DNA from: Cristatella mucedo
Taxonomy: Eukaryota > Bryozoa > Phylactolaemata > Cristatellidae
Length of the DNA stretch: 64,000 bases
Direction of reading: 5' to 3'
NCBI GenBank assembly: GCA_009760855.2
Contig: WPIO01000002.1
Location: 2,956,501-3,020,500 of the forward strand
Of the stretch, positions 13,279 through 24,950 are shown in pieces. Made by a program: the position numbers and the translations under genes. Numbering within the stretch: position 1 is the first letter of the stretch; every line of letters begins with the position of its first letter. Below the pieces are notes generated by a model, which saw nothing but the letters and a program-made list of their open reading frames with translations, had not been told where the DNA came from and searched no databases.

Positions 13279-13719
13279 TCCGCAGCTCCTCAGACGGCAC
13301 ACTCAACCGTCTGCACCGCCAACACCCGCAGGAATGACTGGTTAGGGTGGGCTATATATATGTTCCGTTGGCGGTGACGTAGGTCAACCAATCCCAGGCG
13401 ATGGCCTAATCACGTGTACCGCTAATCTCGGATACAAATCTTGCGAATGCCGTGAAATTATAAAGGTTGTTTTATATACTTTGCGGAATTTTTTAGATTT
13501 ATTAATAAGTCATATACTTTATTTTACTTCAAGGTGGCCCGTACCCATTGCGTACGTAAGCACGCGTGTCCAGATCATGGCAGCGCGGGCGCTGGACGTA
13601 CCTACGCTTGTATACCTGCTATTCTTCATCGTGCGTGTGGGCGTTGTATCGCGTTCGGCCACTTCTGGTACATAATATCAACGTTTGATTGCTTGACCCT
13701 TTCCTGACTATCATAGGAT
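13279..13719. promoter_or_regulatory. Compact divergent promoter between HEXIM-like and IFRD-like genes
   Basis: Only about 441 bp separate the two start codons, which point away from each other. For the minus-strand gene, TATATATAG at about 13,352-13,361 sits some 75 bp before its ATG, well placed for a TATA box. Next to it are the CRE-like TGACGTAG (about 13,375), a CCAAT box (13,388-13,392) and a CACGTG E-box (13,411-13,416). No TATA is obvious on the IFRD side. Shared use of these sites by both genes is inference. Confidence 0.6.
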
Positions 13720-13744
13720 ATGCCGCGAAAGAGCAAGAGAAGAG
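13720..13744 (+). CDS. IFRD1: IFRD-like exon 1 (start)
   Basis: ATG followed by codons for MPRKSKRR and one extra base, then donor GTAGGC. An in-frame TAG lies six bases upstream of the ATG, which fixes the start. The basic opening resembles the MPK-type lysine-rich start of vertebrate IFRD1. The phase-1 donor matches the phase-1 acceptor at 19,471. The link across 5.7 kb is inferred from phase and similarity. Confidence 0.75.
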
Positions 13745-16700
13745 GTAGGCAAAGTCGCCGGCTCGTTTTTGCTCGATCACGTGTTTCGACATAACTAGCC
13801 GACGCTTCAGAATACTGACTCGTAGCATTCTGCTCGTGCAGCCAGCTGAATCACAGTAAGATGGTAACCATCACTTAAAGAACGTTTTTGGTCATTTTCT
13901 TATGTCGATCCACGCCACCAGCTCCATTCGCTAGAGCTGGTGTGCAAAGTCCTTGTGCTGCTACTGTGCACTTATTCCGAAGCAAGCTGGCCCAAATGGC
14001 AGCCGACAGGCGCGAGTCACTTGTTGCAGCGTATTTTCGCTCGTTTATGTCACAGTAATTGTTCACGAGCTTCCTTTAGTGATGCTTCTGCTCCATCCGC
14101 GACTTAGTAATTCGCAGCTGCTGACAGTCCCACCTGGAGCCCACGCGCGCGACCGCGTTGGCGTTACTGAACGTAAGAACTGGCTGCGAAATTTTCACGG
14201 TCGCTTTTGCTGCTGTGAAGGCCGTGTACTCCAGTCAGACAGCGGTGCCATTCATTAACTGTTATTTCTATGCTTGCCGAGCTGCTGTCACTCGCAACCA
14301 AGCAACCAGAGCTGGCACAGACGAGTCCTGGAGCTCGCCAGCGGTATGCTGCCCGGATCTGCGACTTCTGCCCGGCGATGCGAGTTTGAGATAGTGAGCT
14401 GCCGCTGAGCCCCGCCTCTCGCCAATAGCCACTTTGATGGGTTGTCTTGCCCGGTGGGTCCATGGATAGCCCTCGAGTGCTTCATTTTCTTGGTCAACAT
14501 CTTGTGTTCCTGGGTTTAGAAGGAAGTAGCATGAGATCATAAAAGAGGATTCAAAATATTGAAAAGTTATCTGTCCAATGCACCCAACCGTGTACCTGTG
14601 CAAGTATCTGTATGTTGGCGATCGAAAATACAGTCAGAGCTGCTGTAAGCAGTCGTCTGTATTCGTAACGCATAGTATTTTGATGGCTGCCTACTCGCCT
14701 GAAAACTATTTGACGTTGGTGTCAACAGAAGTGTGCATGCTGGTTGCCACCAGCAAAAGCAATATGCTCCCGAAATTAGCATGTGTCGAGATTGTGTTGA
14801 ATTATTACGACGTTGCACCTCCACTATTGGCAATGACCTATCGGACAACCCCAGGCATTGAGCCGATCAAACACTTGCAATTATCGCCAGTATGCAGCCC
14901 CAGACTCAGCAGTTTTCCACAAACGGTCAGTGGATGCCTTAATGGCGAATAGCCGCCACGGAATGGTGTTTTTTGGAGTCATTATCGTATTGGGAAGTAT
15001 TATCCAATCCATGAAATGCCATCCCGATTGGGAGTCCGATGTTTTGAAGGCCAAAATAACAGTCTTGAGTTATTATCCCCAATGCAGGACTCAGATGTCG
15101 TCTTTTGCTGAATCACCCCTATGCCATAACACAATTTCCTCAAATCCGACAGTTGGCTTCAAGCATTTGGGTAGATAGACTTTGTTAGGTCGCTAAGGCA
15201 TGTAAATGCATCCCTTGAAGTTAAAAGAGCCTGAATTTGCATTTGCCACTCCATACAACTCGACCCAAGTCTTCATCAGGCCAGTTGATCCTACCTAGCC
15301 TTGGTCCACGGTAAACAAACTGCTTGCTCTTATGTTTTGCGGACAAGTGGTTTCCTCGTTTCGACTCGAAAATGCAGACCGGCCTCATCCAATCACTGCG
15401 AACTTGCTTCCCATATGATGCTTGCAGACTTTGAGCATGAGCTTGTGCCAAAGCAAAATGGACCTAGGATGTTGTTATCTCACCTAGTGGTGGCGATAGC
15501 CGGCCGACTGAGGCATTTCCTGGGCTCTCGAGTCTTCATCCTGCATGCGTTATGTCCAAATTTTGCATAACTTGTTTTTATTCCTACTTGGGTATTCGAT
15601 GATAGCAAACTGAAACGACATTCTGGCTTCATTCCAGTGGGGGTGGTGGTTTAGGAAAATCTACCAATCGAACAAATCTTGACAGCCCGAATATTTTTGT
15701 GCTTGAGTGTATATGCCTGCCACCTGCTCACATTCGTCTCTTACTGCAGATCTCGGACCATGATTTCGCTTCTTGGTTATTTGCTAGTAATAAAAAAAAT
15801 GTGAAGGTTTGAAGAGATATCTTGCTCAAACCTAGGATTTTTACCCCAGATTTTACAATCCATTACATAATGAAAACCGATGGAACGATTGCTGCTGTAT
15901 TGTATCAACATTCACTATCGTTTGATATAAAAATAGCTCGGATGTTGACCTTCTGGCGTCCTTGAACATTACATGCACTATAAGAATGTGCCAAGCCTCT
16001 CAAAAGATGCAGGGGGGGGGCACTTTGCTTAGCACTCAACCAACCTAGAACAATAGGAAAAAATGATATGCAATAGTGAAGCATGATTTGCAGAATATGA
16101 AATTCAATTACACTTGAGGACACATGTAGCACAATAGTAGTGTAGACCCAGCTATGAAATTTACAAGGGGCAAAGCTACATTGTAGTGGAAGGCGTTTGA
16201 AAGTCATAAGAATGCACTTTAACAAGGCACATACATGTACCTCGATGTGCTGTGGTTCAGTAAATTAGGATAAAAGTCTTATATAATGCAGAGATCTGTA
16301 AATTTGTCATTTGTAGATATATTGCTTCTGGTTTACATCCCGGTTTGGGCATGGTCATCACCATTTTTAATGCTTCTTTTTGTGTGTGGAGATCCTCGAA
16401 CCTTCGGGTTGCATTTTATCGTGTTTTGTCGTCTTTTGAAATGCACCCTGAACAAAATCAATTTTCATCAATTAATTTTATGATCAATTTTTCAATAGTT
16501 TCTATTAAACGTCTGTAAACGGTACCTCTCCGTTAGAGCCACTTTGACCGATCCCTCATTAGACCGTAATCAGCTGCTTTGGATGTGTTTGTGTTTCGAG
16601 CTATGTGCATTCGATTATATTGTTCGCCATCATCTTTACCAGTTGCAGCCTCTGATGAACACGACAGTGATGTGGCAAGTGGCATTGGTGGCCATGGCAG

Positions 16701-19700
16701 CAACGAAGCCGATGCAAGCAGCGTGGCCTCACATGGCAGTGTCGTGTCGGGAGCTGGTGCTGTCGTCGAAGGATGCAGCACGGGCGCTGGTGAGTGTGCG
16801 GTGTGTGTATGTGCGCACCTATGCTCCCTTTTGAGCCCTGTGTACACTGCTCAGACAGCCTGGCTCGGCCAGGGTCCATGTTTAGCTCTTGCTTCAGAAG
16901 GCACCCGTCCCAGATGCTGCCTCCTCCCCCCCCCCCAGCGAATTCCTGGCAATGATTTTGTGTCATTCAAGTACCAGAATACAAGGTGGTGAGAACACTG
17001 AGCGTTGAGCTTCTTGCGTGGCATAGACCGTATCTTTTTTGTCTTCGAACCTCTGTTGTGCAACGAGTTCCCAGTGTGTGTGAATGCTAGAGAAATCGCT
17101 TGCATTTGTTGGGAGCCCCTGGCCAGTTACAGGTTGTCCCACGGTCACTATGTTCTCTAGGCTTGGCCATGTCCTGAAACTCACGTGAATCGAAGCTGCA
17201 TTCTGCGATTAGCATCAAGAGACTGTTCAAGTCGCCGACACCCTCTCTGCTACTTTCGTCTGGCTTCATTTGAATGTAGAGCAGGCTATTGTGCTGTCGA
17301 TTTTCGATAATTGGTTGATCGATAGATCGAGTGGTGGTCGATGAATTTCGATAATCGATCGGTTTTATGGCTTCCTTTGTAGCGATATGTAAAGCGCATA
17401 GCAGGAGATTGAGTTGTCTGATAGCACTTTATCAAATGTATTATCATTATTATTTATCGTTTGCCCGGCTCCTTATCGTTAGCACGGTCAAAGCTCTTAA
17501 TTGTCGAGAAGATAGTGGTGGTCGATGTGAATACCTTGACCTTAGGAGTTAAAGGTGAGCACCTTAACCCCCTGGGCCCAACCAGGGCAGCAAGATGAAG
17601 TCATTTATGTGCTCCTTGGTCACGGTGCTTCTTTCGTGATTCTATCAATTCTACCTCATCTTCGGGCACCTTTAATAGCCTAATCGTCGACTGAAACTAT
17701 TTCCTGTTCGACTTGTAGGATCTTGTTTCTGCAATTTCTGTGTAATTGACTTATGCAAAGGTCCTTCAGCCCTCGTAATTTGCTTCACACCCATGCTCAC
17801 TCACTGCTCTCTATCTCTACCTGCATTTCCGTCTGCCCATTCCGTCGGTTTAAGGCTGGTATAGTACCTGTCGGCCCTGGTGAGAGTGCGTAATCGCTCC
17901 GGGTTGTGACATTTGAATTGACCTGACTTGCACGAGGTTAACCAGTGTTGTCTGTTAATGTGCAATGCAATATTTCTCCGGCTAGATTTTGTGATAATTG
18001 TTGGCTCAATTGCTTGGCTATCGTTCGATCTTACTTTTGGATCCCATAATGGTTTTAGCTTACAGAGCATTGCAGCTTTCTCTCAATACTCAAAATGTGT
18101 GAAGGTCTTTGAGGACACCATTTGAGTATGGAGAGAAATCATTTGTGGTCTTGTCATCGTTGGTTGAGCTTGTGCGACTCACATTGGAGCCCACGGCTGC
18201 ACGACGCCTTGCCAACCCTTGTGTTGGCTCGTGTCGGAAATTCCCCTAGACAGAAAGTGTCGTTTCATATGCTTGTGGCTTGTCCCGAGCTAAAGCTTAG
18301 CCGGCAGAGTTGTCAGTACCACGTGTGCCATTTTGGGCACGCCAGACCACCGACAAATGGTCGGTCGGGTGCTAAGCGATTGGACCGAAGCACATGGCCT
18401 TTGCCTGGAAACCAGGTGACCCTAGGCCTGCGGCTCGAGCGGCTCGAGTGGTCCTGGCCATGTGGCAGCCTAGCACAGCCAGGTGTCGAGATTTTGATCC
18501 CCTTGATCCACAGCAGATCCAGGCCAGTTGACTTGACCATTCGGCATCGAGAGCCCTTGATGTAGCATCCATGCTAGGCATGGTGAAAGAGGGTAAGGGT
18601 GACACGTTATGTCACTGAATTGAAGACTGCTGCTGCTGTGGTGGGGGTGCTTTTACCGGAACGACGGCTGTGTTAGCTGGTGGACCTGTGAGCTGACATG
18701 AGCATAGGTGATTTGTGATCAAGGGAGCTAGGCATTGACATGTAGCCATGCTATTTTTAGCTGTGTCCGTGCTGTACAGGTTTGCATCGAATGCTCAGGC
18801 CGGACCCCCTGTTTGTGCTGCTGTTATGCAATTATGCTGCGAGCAGCTATCGGGGCCTGTCCGTGCAATGCACTCAGCTCATTAGGTCTGGCTTGTCATC
18901 GCCTGATAAAATGCTTCTCTGCAGTCTGGGAGAGATCGTGCCATTCCCCAGAAACCATGTGTGGTGTCTGACAATGGCTGTGATTAACTGGCTGTCTTGA
19001 TGTGTTGCCAGCTGTCCCAGAAAGCCAGCTGGATGTAGACCTGGGGCTGGGATGGCTAAAACCGTGCAGAAAACGCTGTGCTTGTGTGACTCACGACATG
19101 GCAGTGAATCAAGCTGATGCCACATTTGTAAGGGCCATCCTTGGCTGCCTACTCCGGTGCAACCTGGGCCATTCCCACGGTTAAATAATCTCGGGACCAC
19201 TGCATGACGGTCCCGAGCGCTGCCGTGCTGGGCTTGTCGGGGCAGGCAGAGTGCAGCCGAAGCCTCCGGCCTCGCTTCGTGTATCCGTCACATCCGGCCG
19301 CCCGTGTGTCTTTCCACAGCCGAGTCACCACTCGGTGGCCGCTGCATCGCCGAGTCGCTCGTAGTGCATGCAAAGCCCGAGCGTAGCGTCTGCATTCCAT
19401 CGGTGGCCAGCGGCACTGTTACTTGGCAACGCGACGGTGCGGCATCGGCCCGTCTCCCTCTCGTTGTCAGACAGTGAGGAGCCCGATGAGCAGAGCGCCG
19501 ATGTAATCCTTCAGGACAAACTGGTCGAGTGCATCGACAAACTCGTCGAGAAAAGGTGCGGCAGCGCCCAGCTGTTTGCTGTCGCGCACGTGCGCCTGGC
19601 GCCGCCGTGTGAGTCCGAAGTCGGCCCGGAGTCTTTCGAGACGTTCGGGCGTGCAAGCAAGCAGCTGACTTTCGGCTCGTTTGCAGCCTGCAGGACCGGC

Positions 19701-22700
19701 TAAGCGCACTCAAAGGTATATGCTCAGCTATGGCCAACAAGTACATGGCTGACTTTCTGGTCGACAGGTAGGTGCCGTCGGCTGCATGGCACCCTCAGAC
19801 GCAACCCCCTCCCCCTAAATGGCCACTAGGTTCCTAGTCGGCACTCGACCTTGGGTTGGCCCCACCTGTTTATCGTTGCTGGCAGTGCAGTAGCCGTGAG
19901 CTATTAGCAGAGCTGCCTTCGGGGTGAGCTGGCGTGACTGCACGAAACAGCCGGTCCGTCCTGGTCGTGCAACTTAGGACAGACGCTCGGGGTTGCTTGC
20001 CGGTCCCGGTCGGAATGCCCGGAAAGCCTCGGACTCGGACCCGAGCTCTCTCGGCTTGGCAGCCGTCGTTGCATCCTTCTCTCGATCTTGCCGCTGGTTT
20101 GCAAATTGGCTTGCCGATGAGCCTCTCACTGGTAGCTTGTCGGCCTCACTGACGCTCGCTGCCCGTTCCCACTCGGTCGAGCGAAGCTCGCATTTCTCTG
20201 CTCTTGCCTCGTTCAACCTGTCGCTGGGCAAAGCCGCCGCCGCTGCTGCTTTCTCGTTGCAGGAAGCTAACAATTGCCGACGGCCTGGAGCGGATAATCA
20301 AGCGGGGCAAGGGGGAGGAGCGAGCGTGGGCGGCCAAGGCGGCGGCGCTGCTGTGCGCTCAGCTCGGAGCCGACGGCGCGGACTGCGAGACCTTTTATAC
20401 GCAGCAGCTCCGGCCGACGCTGATATTTGCGCTAGAGGATGAGTCCGCTACCCTGGCTTCCAGGACTGCCGTAAGAAGCTCGGCGGCGGCTGCAGCGATC
20501 CATTGGCGCAGCGTCGCTGGTGCGAGTGTCTGCTTCCACCGGCGGTGGTAGCAATTCAGTTGCTTCAGTTGCTCAAAGGGCAGCCAGGGCCAGGGGTAGC
20601 AGGCTGGCTGCACTTGAACGTGGCTGCTTCGGCGCACGAGGCTGACGTGTGCCTTGAAGCTGCGTTAGCGTGCCAGCTTCTCCGGCGTGTGCGTGCGTGT
20701 GTGAGCACTTAAGTGACGCATGGTGCAAAATTGCCTGATTTTCCCCCTTCCCAGTGATGCTATCGCTGTGCGTATGGTATCTGATATGATGTGATATTGA
20801 TGTGCTGTGCTGATGATTGCGCAGCCTGGCAATGACCCCAGCCTTAGGTTATGTCGCACCCCCTCCCTCTTCAGGGAGCATTCGACACGGCCAGTTTATC
20901 GGCCAGTCATCCAAAAAGAACGATGGCTTGTGCTTTTTTAGTCACGGGTTTAGGCAACACGATGCACATTCATGCCTTTAGCATGGTAGATGGGTTACAG
21001 CAACTTCCTTTGACCACAGATTATGTTGATCTACAATTAAAAAAACTTCCAATCTGTAGTTTGTTGCCATTATGCTGCTTCGTTTGCTATAGGTAATGTG
21101 TCACTTTACTTTGATTCAATGCTTGGACAATTGAAAAAGTGGAATTTGCTAATGTCTGCCATATGGCAACAACCGGAAATTTAAAGAACGTGTTAACATT
21201 TTGTGTATCGTCGAACCATACAACTTTTTATCGCCTGAATAGTTCTATCACGAGTTCAGCATATTGCTGTCGCCCCCTTCCGCCCCTTTATCCTCTCACC
21301 CCACCTTCGTCTCTTGCTCACTCCCTTGCTCATCTGCCCTCCCACGGAATTCCATCTGTCCCTGTTCGCACCTTGTGTGTGTGGATGCTAGTGCAGCTTC
21401 GAAGTGGCTTCTGTATCTCCGTCTGTAACTCAACGAAGCTGGAAAGACAAAGTGGATGTAGCTCGGAAGAGATTCGGAGGAGTCTCCCTGGCAGCATCTA
21501 GTCTTCTTTTTTTTTACCGCACGCCCACACCGATAAGTTACAAGTTTACTTATCAGTGGTAATGAGCCAATGAGTCTTCTCTCGTGCTTTTTGGGAGCTT
21601 ATATGTAAACGTGTACGTATTGGATAAAATGCATAGCCCACTCATCGTCTGTCTGTTTAGCGCCAACCAAGCACAAGTAGCAAATGCAGGTATCTATCCT
21701 AAGCATCAATCCGTCTGATCAAATCCAAGCACGACCGCTAGCTATTTTGGTTGACCTGAGTAATATGGCTGCACCAACAGCTGTCGTGCTGCGCATGCAA
21801 TCCGCTGCGCCTCAGCTTGCTTGCCGTGGCTTGCCGTTCGGGCGGCGGCCGGCCTGCAGAAGAGGGTGCACACGTTTTGCTGCTCTGGTGCGTGGCATTG
21901 TTTGGCCCTGCGGCCCTGCCACGTCCACACTCCTTCCCGGGCCGGGCTTCCCTATGATTCCTCGCGGGTCTCTTTCCTATGTCACAAGGAGCGCGCACAC
22001 ACATCACGTAAGCATATACGTCGTGTTGCTAGGCTAATGAAAGTGATACTGCCTCCTTCCATGAATGTCTCACTTGTGCTGACGTTATTTTCTCTAATCT
22101 TCATCTCTTGCAGTTTGCCGAGGCCCTGGGCGTGTGCGGGTTCATTACCAGTGAAGATCCGCACGTAAGTGTCGTATGCTTAAGCTAGTTGTCTCTATAC
22201 GCTGCGTGCGATGTGCTGCCGCCTTTTGACACGCGTCTCCCGGCTAGCATCTTGGTTCATTCTGCCCGCAGCTGGTTGACGAAGTCATAGACAAGTGCGA
22301 GGCTTTGGTGTTCAGGTCGTGCTCGAGCAAAGACCTCTCGCCAGAGGTGGCTGCACTCAGTAGCACGGCATTGCAGTCCTGCTGTCTGCTCTTCACCGTA
22401 TCGACAGCAGCAACTGTCCGTTCTAGACTTAAGAGGTATCACATGTCGTGTTGGCTCAAAAGCCGTGCTGCCTTGCCGCTCGTTGGTATTTCAGCTCTGA
22501 GCTGTTTGTCCTGTTTTTTATTGTTAATTTATTGTTCCTACCAGCATTCGCAAGTTCCGGGATTTGCTAGAGAGCTCGAGTGTTGAGCTGCGCATTGCCG
22601 GCGGTGAGGCGATAGCCCTAATGCACGAACTAGCTCAAGAAATGGACGTGGTAAGTATTTCCCCGACCTGAAGTCTCCCTTGTGCTTCCTCGGACATTTA

Positions 22701-24314
22701 CGTGGTTGATTGCCAAGCTGTACATCACTGGCTTGCGCAGCTCTGAATTGCCTGCTCTCTTTTGTCTGCTGCTAGGATTTACACGGCATCGATGACCTGT
22801 GCGACATTTTGCGCGAGCTTTTGTCAGACAGCAGCAAGTTCAGAGCCAAGAAAGATCGGCGTCAGCAGCGATCGTCTCTCCGAGACGTCCTCAAAGCACT
22901 GGAGGTTTGTATGTGTGTCAAAAGTGTGTTGACCGGACGCTTCTGCTTTTGCTGCCGCATCCACCTCTGGGTGGCTACCATTTATGGCAGCATCGCATGC
23001 GTATGTGCTGCCTGTTGCCTGCTCTAGGAAGGAGAGTCTTTGGAGCTGGAATACAAGTTTGGGGCTGAAACTTTGTACATTGACAGCTGGGCGCGTAAGA
23101 GGCAATACGATGCTTTCTGCAACATTATGACTTCGGGAATGAATGCTCACTTGCAGGTTTGTCCTTCCATGCTGTCATTTGCTCGATTAGTTTGTTCCTC
23201 CATGTGTGCTCCTTGCAGAGCTGGCAGCAGCTGAATCCCCCTGTGACTTCTGCGTGCTTATCTTGCAGGAGAACTTACTTTTGCGTGAAATCTTTGGTCT
23301 CGGAAGTCCGTTACCTGTTGGGCCATCGGTAAAGATAAGCAAAAATGACAAGGTAAGGAGCAGCTGTGCATGCCCTCTTTTTTGTACTACGTGTTGGTCA
23401 CTTTTGTATGTCCCATGACATACTTGGCATGGGTTTATCCAGTAGTGTGGTTGGCTGTGGTTTGATCAAGGTCGTGAAATCGCTGCATACAAATACAGCC
23501 TATGAGTATCGCAAAATCTCTGTTGGTTTAAAGTTGTGGAGGCATTTACTCAGACATGATAGCACTGACATTAATTGCTTTACATCGATACTGTCGAGAC
23601 TTGTGCAGGTATAACATCCAGCCGGATTAGTACGCGATAAACTGAGCTGGCTCCTGTGATGAACGGTGGCTGCTACCAGGACTTAGCTGACTGGTGTGTG
23701 AGTAAGGGGCGGAGGTGAACTATTTGTGCTTGTCGAAGTATGCCCAAGAGGTCACGTTTGTAGATCGAACACCTCTTTCCTTTGATCATATCGGTGTTTG
23801 GTGCAAATGCCTCCAGCATGCAATCAGAGAAGATTGCAATAGCTAGTGCAGCTGAGGTGGGTAGTGGATGTGCTCACAATGTGCAAGGTTATCACACGGG
23901 GAATCGGTATTCAACAGTGGGCGCTTACCAGGATGGTGTGTCTATCAAGCCACTGCCGAGGCTTTCTTATGACCAACTACTAGTGTATCGGTATGTTGGT
24001 GACTCTAATGCTTGTCTTTTCGGTCAGTTTCTGCTCGTTTTTCTCTGCTTCTGCACGGCATCTACATGTCGGATAGGCTCCCTCCGTTGTTCCCCGATTG
24101 ATCAAGCTGCTGGCCTGGCCCTAGGTGAGGAGTATTGCTGTTAATCGGGTCCAACTTTGGCCCATTAGTGCAGTGCTTTTGGCTGTGGCGGCTGCTGGTT
24201 CTTACCGATTTTGCACGATTTTTTTAGCGATTATATAATGCTGCAGTATTCAAAGCAAGAACCAAAGCAAGGCAGAAGTTCCGTGACAAGCGTGTGGCTA
24301 ACATATCAGGATAA
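13720..24314 (+). CDS. IFRD1: IFRD1/IFRD2-like developmental regulator (whole locus, 11 coding exons)
   Basis: Eleven exons (13720-13744, 19471-19555, 19687-19767, 20263-20470, 22114-22164, 22272-22435, 22545-22650, 22776-22904, 23028-23156, 23269-23352, 24228-24314) join in frame to 1149 nt, 382 residues plus stop. All junctions are GT-AG and the phases agree. The product has a basic start (MPRKSKRR), an acidic SEEPDEQ stretch, the helical-repeat IFRD domain (about 20-300) and the IFRD C-terminal domain ending in VFKARTKARQKFRDKR, nearly identical to vertebrate IFRD1. IFRD proteins are nuclear co-regulators that bridge histone-deacetylase/Sin3 complexes in vertebrates; yeast and IFRD2 relatives also bind inactive ribosomes. 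Vertebrate IFRD1 is about 450 residues, so this form is shorter at the N-terminus. Whether it is orthologous to IFRD1 or predates the IFRD1/IFRD2 split cannot be told. An ATTAAA at 24,349 could be the polyadenylation signal. The 5.7-kb first intron could hide an extra exon. Confidence 0.92.
17385..17460 (+). mobile_element. LINE/SINE 3'-tail remnant
   Basis: The stretch ATGTAAAGCGCATAGCAGGA, then TTGAGTTGTCTGATAGCAC and (ATT)n-like sequence, is a mutated copy of the conserved tail found at 10.1, 32.2 and 48.8 kb. Confidence 0.7.
17535..17600 (-). mobile_element. tRNA-headed SINE fragment
   Basis: Read on the minus strand, TGGTTGGGCCCAGGGGGTTA, AGGTGCTCACC resembles the head of the element at 34.19 kb (TGGTCCAGCGGTTAAAGTGC). 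It is short and truncated. Confidence 0.5.
19471..19555 (+). CDS. IFRD1: IFRD-like exon 2
   Basis: Acceptor CTCTCGTTGTCAG and donor GTGCGG bound a frame reading SEEPDEQSADVILQDKLVEC and CIDKLVEKR. This matches the acidic stretch and first helix (the LQYKLKGFIDL region) of IFRD1. It starts in phase 1 and ends in phase 2. Confidence 0.88.
19687..19767 (+). CDS. IFRD1: IFRD-like exon 3
   Basis: Encodes LQDRLSALKGICSAMANKYM, then ADFLVDR. This is the next helical repeat, equivalent to the segment with ALASKMLYEFILERR in vertebrates. Acceptor TTTGCAG, donor GTAGGT, phase 2 at both ends. A second AG eight bases downstream would hit a stop, so this acceptor is the right one. Confidence 0.9.
20263..20470 (+). 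CDS. IFRD1: IFRD-like exon 4
   Basis: Encodes KLTIADGLERIIKRGKGEER, then AAALLCAQLG and ending ATLASRTA. This matches the LTDSIERCLKKGKSDEQ and CIQLG segments of vertebrate IFRD1. Acceptor TCGTTGCAG, donor GTAAGA, phase 2 to 0. It is very GC-rich. Confidence 0.93.
22114..22164 (+). CDS. IFRD1: IFRD-like exon 5
   Basis: A 51-bp exon reading FAEALGVCGFITSEDPH. It matches the FGVCCFIATDD core of the family. Acceptor CTCTTGCAG, donor GTAAGT, phase 0 at both ends. Confidence 0.92.
22272..22435 (+). CDS. IFRD1: IFRD-like exon 6
   Basis: Encodes LVDEVIDKCEALVF through STALQSCCLLFTV to RSRLKR, helical-repeat region. Acceptor TGCCCGCAG, donor GTATCA, phase 0 to 2. It is less conserved than its neighbours but keeps the frame. 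Confidence 0.88.
22545..22650 (+). CDS. IFRD1: IFRD-like exon 7
   Basis: Encodes IRKFRDLLESSSVELRIAGG, then EAIALMHELAQEMDV. It matches vertebrate VNMRIAAGESLALLFELAR. Acceptor CTACCAG, donor GTAAGT, phase 2 to 0. Confidence 0.94.
22776..22904 (+). CDS. IFRD1: IFRD-like exon 8
   Basis: Encodes DLCDILRELLSDSSKFRAKK, then DRRQQRSSLRDVLKALE. It matches the KHRAKVDKRKQRSVFRDVLRAVE signature of the family. Acceptor TGCTGCTAG. The donor GTTTGT is weak but is repeated in the next intron. Confidence 0.95.
23028..23156 (+). CDS. IFRD1: IFRD-like exon 9
   Basis: Encodes KFGAETLYIDSWARKRQYDA, then FCNIMTSGMNAHLQ. It matches IKFGPERMYIDCWVKKHTYD and GSGMQYHLQ. Acceptor GCTCTAG, donor GTTTGT, phase 0. 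It is the start of the IFRD C-terminal domain. Confidence 0.95.
23269..23352 (+). CDS. IFRD1: IFRD-like exon 10
   Basis: Encodes ENLLLREIFGLGSPLPVGPS, then VKISKNDK. It matches the FLRNVFELGPP and MKISRFERH region. Acceptor ATCTTGCAG, donor GTAAGG, phase 0. Confidence 0.93.
24228..24314 (+). CDS. IFRD1: IFRD-like exon 11 (last)
   Basis: After acceptor TTTTTTTAG the frame reads RLYNAAVFKARTKARQKFRD, KRVANISG and stop TAA. This is the highly conserved IFRD C-terminus (HLYNSAAFKARTKAR in vertebrates). An alternative AG 16 bases inside would lose the conserved RLYNAA. Confidence 0.95.
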   Translation, partial: RLYNAAVFKARTKARQKFRDKRVANISG

Positions 24315-24348
24315 TATGTCTTGGTTGTTACGATACTGATTATTATTT

Positions 24349-24354
24349 ATTAAA
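24349..24354 (+). terminator. Possible polyadenylation signal ATTAAA
   Basis: The variant signal ATTAAA lies 35 bp beyond the IFRD-like stop codon. Position is reasonable; no downstream element was verified. Confidence 0.4.
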
Positions 24355-24943
24355 CAGTATGGTAAGGTATGGTAACAGTATTGTATTTTTTCTTGATAGC
24401 TCAACAGCCATAGCATCACTTCATGCAAACTCGTTCAAATTTTATGTTAACCTTTGTATTTTAACTATTGGGAAAATTGGAGATGCTGTGCCCACAAAAC
24501 GACAGCCTATCGGAAAGCCTTCATGACCGCAGCTTTCTGTCGACAGCCAGTCTTTCTCCGAAAAACCGCATTGCAAATACTGGAGCACTGTCATTCAGTA
24601 AAACAAATACGTGAAGCACTACTACTACGTTTAACTGGAAAAAACTGCTGCATCTGTGCACGAATCTCACGATAACAAGAAGCAAGTCACAGCCTGGCAA
24701 GAGCTTTTTTGAAGGGAAATGCATATGCCATCTTTCATCGGTCAGACATTGTCAATTTGCCATCCCAACGTATAGAACCGCAGAAGTCCCAACTTCCATC
24801 ATACCGCTTCCGAAATAAATGGGACGAGAACATGACTGCTATACGATACAAGGGTCCAGAAGTGAGTCTATAAGCCGTGCCCACCGCATGCGATTAACAA
24901 ATATCCACCCTAAGCTAGCAAAAGCGACCTCTAATTTAGTCTA

Positions 24944-24950
<7 letters not shown>
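24355..24950. other. Non-coding stretch
   Basis: A/T-rich sequence after the IFRD-like gene. A 73-residue frame at 24.45 kb has no recognisable motif. Confidence 0.4.

Larger units (their letters stand above)
13745..19470 (+). other. IFRD-like intron 1 (5.7 kb)
   Basis: No exon is recognised inside. It contains a LINE 3'-tail remnant near 17.39-17.46 kb and a SINE head near 17.54-17.60 kb. Several GC-rich open frames (for example at 14.2, 16.6 and 18.1 kb) have no family match and no good splice pair, so I treat them as chance. Confidence 0.6.

Noticed and set aside
12598-13302. bZIP transcription factor as the identity of the 12.6-13.3 kb gene
   Set aside because: There is a C-terminal leucine-rich coiled coil, but no basic DNA-binding region adjoins it. 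The YTQFL, FFKRNF and basic-patch order fits HEXIM instead.
14858-15178. piggyBac-like transposase fragment (VFFGVIIVLGSIIQS)
   Set aside because: The resemblance is to hydrophobic composition only; no catalytic aspartates or flanking motifs were found.
18122-18565. Plus-strand frame of 147 codons in IFRD intron 1
   Set aside because: No family motif, no good acceptor/donor pair with compatible phase, and the conserved IFRD sequence is complete without it.
23820-23865. Possible extra IFRD exon between exons 10 and 11
   Set aside because: The candidate between CTCCAG and GTGGGT has an in-frame stop. Exon 10 joins directly to RLYNAAVFK at 24,228, as in vertebrate IFRD1.
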